8,877 nt of DNA from positions 1 through 8,877 of the forward strand of contig CAMGAL010000075.1 of NCBI GenBank assembly GCA_946007445.1. Reading direction: 5' to 3'. Under the pieces are notes generated by a model, which saw only the letters and a program-made list of their open reading frames with translations, was not told the origin of the DNA and searched no databases. Made by a program: the position numbers and the translations under genes. Positions 7,051 through 8,877 of the stretch are shown here, piece by piece. Origin of the DNA: an uncultured Mediterranea sp. (GTDB taxonomy: Bacteria; Bacteroidota; Bacteroidia; Bacteroidales; Bacteroidaceae). Each line of letters starts with the position of its first letter. Position 1 is the first letter of the stretch.

Positions 7051-7961
7051 TGTTCAAAACAAAAATGAAAAAGATGAAATTCTTGAGCGGCATCAATGCC
7101 ATATTCGCATTAGCCGCAGTAGCCTTGGCTACCACTTTCACGTCTTGCGAGAAGGAAGAGTTCAATGTAAACGTTGAGCCTATCAATGCTACCGCATCAG
7201 TGAAAGCGAATGTAATCCTGATTGAAGACGGTGAGAGCCGCGTGCTGGGCGACAACGAGGTAAACGTAACCTACAGCCCTGCCAGCACTTTCACAGGTAA
7301 CCCCGCTCTGGCAGCACAGGCTGTGACTGTAACCGCTACTTACGAGGATGTTTCTGCCACTTTGGTAGTCAATGTTCCCGCTTTGGCAGCCGGTCAGTCT
7401 GTATATATCACTCCGACCATCGTTCTGACAAAGAACACTCCCGAAGCTGAATATAATGTAGTCTTGGATAGAGACGAGGTGGAAGCAACAACCACTTCTT
7501 GGAATACTTCTAAGCCCAACTATACCGACTACTGGTATTCAACCACAGCTACTTGGATCAAAAAGACCGGTCTGGAGGTAAGCGAAGTCAATATTTACAC
7601 CTCGGATTTGGCAGAGGTACTGCTCATTGACAGACTCGTTAGCAACATCAAACAGACCTATGTAGAGGAAAAGATTACGGAAGAAGTAAACGTATATTCA
7701 CACTCTCAGACCAGAGTAACCGTAGTCTATGAGGAGACAATTGTTACTTATTCGGTTTACATGCAAGAGACTGAGCCTTCGACCCGTGCCGCAGGCGACA
7801 AGATTCTCTTGGGTGAAATCGAGACGACCGAGTGGGCTACTACCCGCACCGTTGAAGACAACCAGCAGATTGAAGGTCACGACCACGCACCTGCCGGCCA
7901 CGGCCACGGTCACGGTCACGGTGGCGACAACGCCGGTGGTGGTATCGTAGTTGCCGACTAA
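7050..7961 (+). CDS. Surface lipoprotein with Gly-His tail, DUF3869-like
   Basis: A 303-residue lipoprotein of unknown function. The basic N-terminus and hydrophobic stretch (15-29) end in FTSC, with lipidated Cys33. The next residues EKEE fit the K-(D/E)2 export signal described for Bacteroidetes surface lipoproteins, so the mature protein probably faces outward. Residues 36-127 look like beta-sandwich segments (FNVNVEPINATASVKANV, QAVTVTATYED, SATLVVNVPALAAGQSV). Residues 145-240 are rich in Thr, Val, Tyr and Glu, again beta-prone. Near the C-terminus (276-290) is a Gly-His run with six histidines, then a Gly-rich end GGGIVVAD. The start resembles Bacteroides proteins annotated DUF3869, from memory and unverified. 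The ATG overlaps the stop of the YjbH-like gene as TAATG, implying translational coupling; ATG 7065 or 7074 could also serve and keep the signal peptide. Metal binding by the tail is possible but unproven. Confidence 0.85.
   Translation: MFKTKMKKMKFLSGINAIFALAAVALATTFTSCEKEEFNVNVEPINATASVKANVILIEDGESRVLGDNEVNVTYSPASTFTGNPALAAQAVTVTATYEDVSATLVVNVPALAAGQSVYITPTIVLTKNTPEAEYNVVLDRDEVEATTTSWNTSKPNYTDYWYSTTATWIKKTGLEVSEVNIYTSDLAEVLLIDRLVSNIKQTYVEEKITEEVNVYSHSQTRVTVVYEETIVTYSVYMQETEPSTRAAGDKILLGEIETTEWATTRTVEDNQQIEGHDHAPAGHGHGHGHGGDNAGGGIVVAD
7896..7919 (+). repeat. Hexanucleotide repeat encoding Gly-His
   Basis: Four consecutive in-frame copies of GGYCAC (two GGCCAC, then two GGTCAC) encode Gly-His dipeptides near the lipoprotein C-terminus. 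A related GGTCAC lies at 7875-7880. Unit loss or gain would change tail length without a frameshift. Mixed synonymous codons suggest the repeat is not very recent. Confidence 0.75.
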
Positions 7962-7988
7962 TCGAGAATCGCAGTTCATTAACATTAA

Positions 7989-8877
7989 ATGAAAAGAACA
8001 GAGATGAAAAGTAAAGTAATGATAGCTTCACTGCTGCTGGCAGGTGCCTGCCTCACGGTGAACGCACAGGAGAAGAAGTGCGAAAAGAAGCCCTCGAACA
8101 TATTCATGGGTGTAGGCGTAGGCGGTATGGCCGTTATCAACGACGGTATGAATACCCCCACCCTCAACTTCAACATTTCGCTCGGTAAGTACATCACGCC
8201 CGTATGGGGAGTGCGTGGTCAGATTGGCGGTTTCTGGCAGAGCCTTGACGACCAGGACAACGGTTACCACCAGTACTGCAAGAAGTTCGGCGAACTGAAC
8301 CTCGACGCTATGCTGAACCTGACCAACCTCTTCGGCAAGTATAACCCCGACCGTGCGCTGGACGTTTACCTCTTCGGTGGTCCGACCATGAATATCGGCA
8401 AGGCCGTAGATACCGAAATCACCATCCATCAGGACGGAACTCAGACTTATGCTTACGAAGAAGACGGCACGAAGGCTCGCTTTGGTGCTACCGTAGGTCT
8501 GGGGCTGGCTTACAACCTCAATGAGAAGTGGGCCATCAACCTGGAAGGCCGTATGGGCGTAGCTCCCTCACTCTTCGGCGATGCCAGCGACTGCCGCAAG
8601 GCAGAGGCTACCGCTCGCCTGAACGTGGGCTTCGCCTACACCTTCGGCGGCAAGCGCTTCGGCTGCTGCAAGAAGGCTCAGGCTATCGACAACGACGAGA
8701 TCAACAAGGCTCGTGCTGAGGTGGCTCAGCTGCAGAAGGAACTGGCCGCTGCCAAGAACGCACCTGCTCAGGTGAAGGAAGTCGTGAAGGAAGTTGTCAA
8801 GGAGAAGACCACGGCCAACCCCATGGCTGTCTTCTTCAAGCTGGGCAGCGCCAAGATCGACGACTACGGCATGGTCA
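7989..8877 (+). CDS. OmpA-type outer-membrane protein (3' end missing)
   Basis: Outer-membrane barrel anchored to peptidoglycan; 296 codons are present and the gene runs off the window. A signal peptide ends at VNA-QE (cleavage after Ala26). Eight amphipathic strands can be placed at about 37-49, 55-66, 70-84, 99-116, 122-135, 161-175, 178-190 and 205-219, the classical OmpA barrel. Next come a coiled-coil-like segment (234-256, NDEINKARAEVAQLQKELAA), a Val-Lys-Glu linker (VKEVVKEVVKEK), and the first strand of an OmpA C-terminal domain (AVFFKLGSAKI, 280-290). The Asp and Arg that contact diaminopimelate lie beyond the window. Five mature cysteines are unusual: Cys31, Cys97, Cys202, Cys226, Cys227. 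It begins 27 bases after the lipoprotein gene with no promoter box between, so it is probably co-transcribed. ATG 8004 (MKSKVM) is an equally possible start. Adhesion, porin or stability roles are all compatible. Confidence 0.9.
   Translation, partial: MKRTEMKSKVMIASLLLAGACLTVNAQEKKCEKKPSNIFMGVGVGGMAVINDGMNTPTLNFNISLGKYITPVWGVRGQIGGFWQSLDDQDNGYHQYCKKFGELNLDAMLNLTNLFGKYNPDRALDVYLFGGPTMNIGKAVDTEITIHQDGTQTYAYEEDGTKARFGATVGLGLAYNLNEKWAINLEGRMGVAPSLFGDASDCRKAEATARLNVGFAYTFGGKRFGCCKKAQAIDNDEINKARAEVAQLQKELAAAKNAPAQVKEVVKEVVKEKTTANPMAVFFKLGSAKIDDYGMV

Noticed and set aside
7896..7919. Possible CRISPR or frame-shifting phase-variation repeat
   Set aside because: Units are 6 bp and in frame, without spacers, so neither a CRISPR array nor an on/off slippage switch.

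Overview
The window looks like chromosomal DNA from a Bacteroidales bacterium (Bacteroides/Phocaeicola-like gut anaerobe). Four observations support this. Intergenic regions carry Bacteroidetes-type promoter boxes (TAnnTTTG around -7, TTTG-like around -33). Start codons have A-rich rather than clear Shine-Dalgarno leaders. One lipoprotein has an acidic/lysine stretch right after its lipid-anchor cysteine. The protein set (pyruvate phosphate dikinase, RlmD-type methyltransferase, OmpA-type barrel) also fits.

Left part (about 1-2990): a 906-codon pyruvate phosphate dikinase gene (ppdK) on the minus strand, complete, with a hairpin terminator just past its stop and a recognisable promoter upstream. 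Bases 1-147 hold nothing I can support. The 234-base divergent gap (2933-3166) holds promoter boxes for both directions and a 14-bp perfect palindrome that could be an operator.

Middle part (3167-5500): a tight two-gene plus-strand unit for RNA modification. It encodes an RlmD/RumA-type 23S rRNA m5U methyltransferase (GTG start) followed 3 bases later by an RluA-family pseudouridine synthase. After it comes a 284-base non-coding stretch dominated by a 120-bp imperfect palindrome built partly from 11-bp tandem units. This may be a member of an interspersed repeat family.

Right part (5730-8877): a cell-envelope gene cluster read from one strong-looking promoter. Gene 1 is a short YjbH/GfcD-like outer-membrane protein that keeps the middle domain and C-terminal barrel of that exopolysaccharide-associated family but lacks the N-terminal half. 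Gene 2 overlaps gene 1 by one base (TAATG) and is a lipoprotein with a probable surface-export signal and a Gly-His repeat near its C-terminus; it resembles Bacteroides DUF3869 proteins. Gene 3, 27 bases on, is an 8-stranded OmpA-type barrel with a coiled coil and the beginning of a peptidoglycan-binding domain, cut by the window end. All three products should sit at the outer membrane. Together they are the best candidate here for an undescribed system, possibly for export or display of an envelope polymer; that function is inference.
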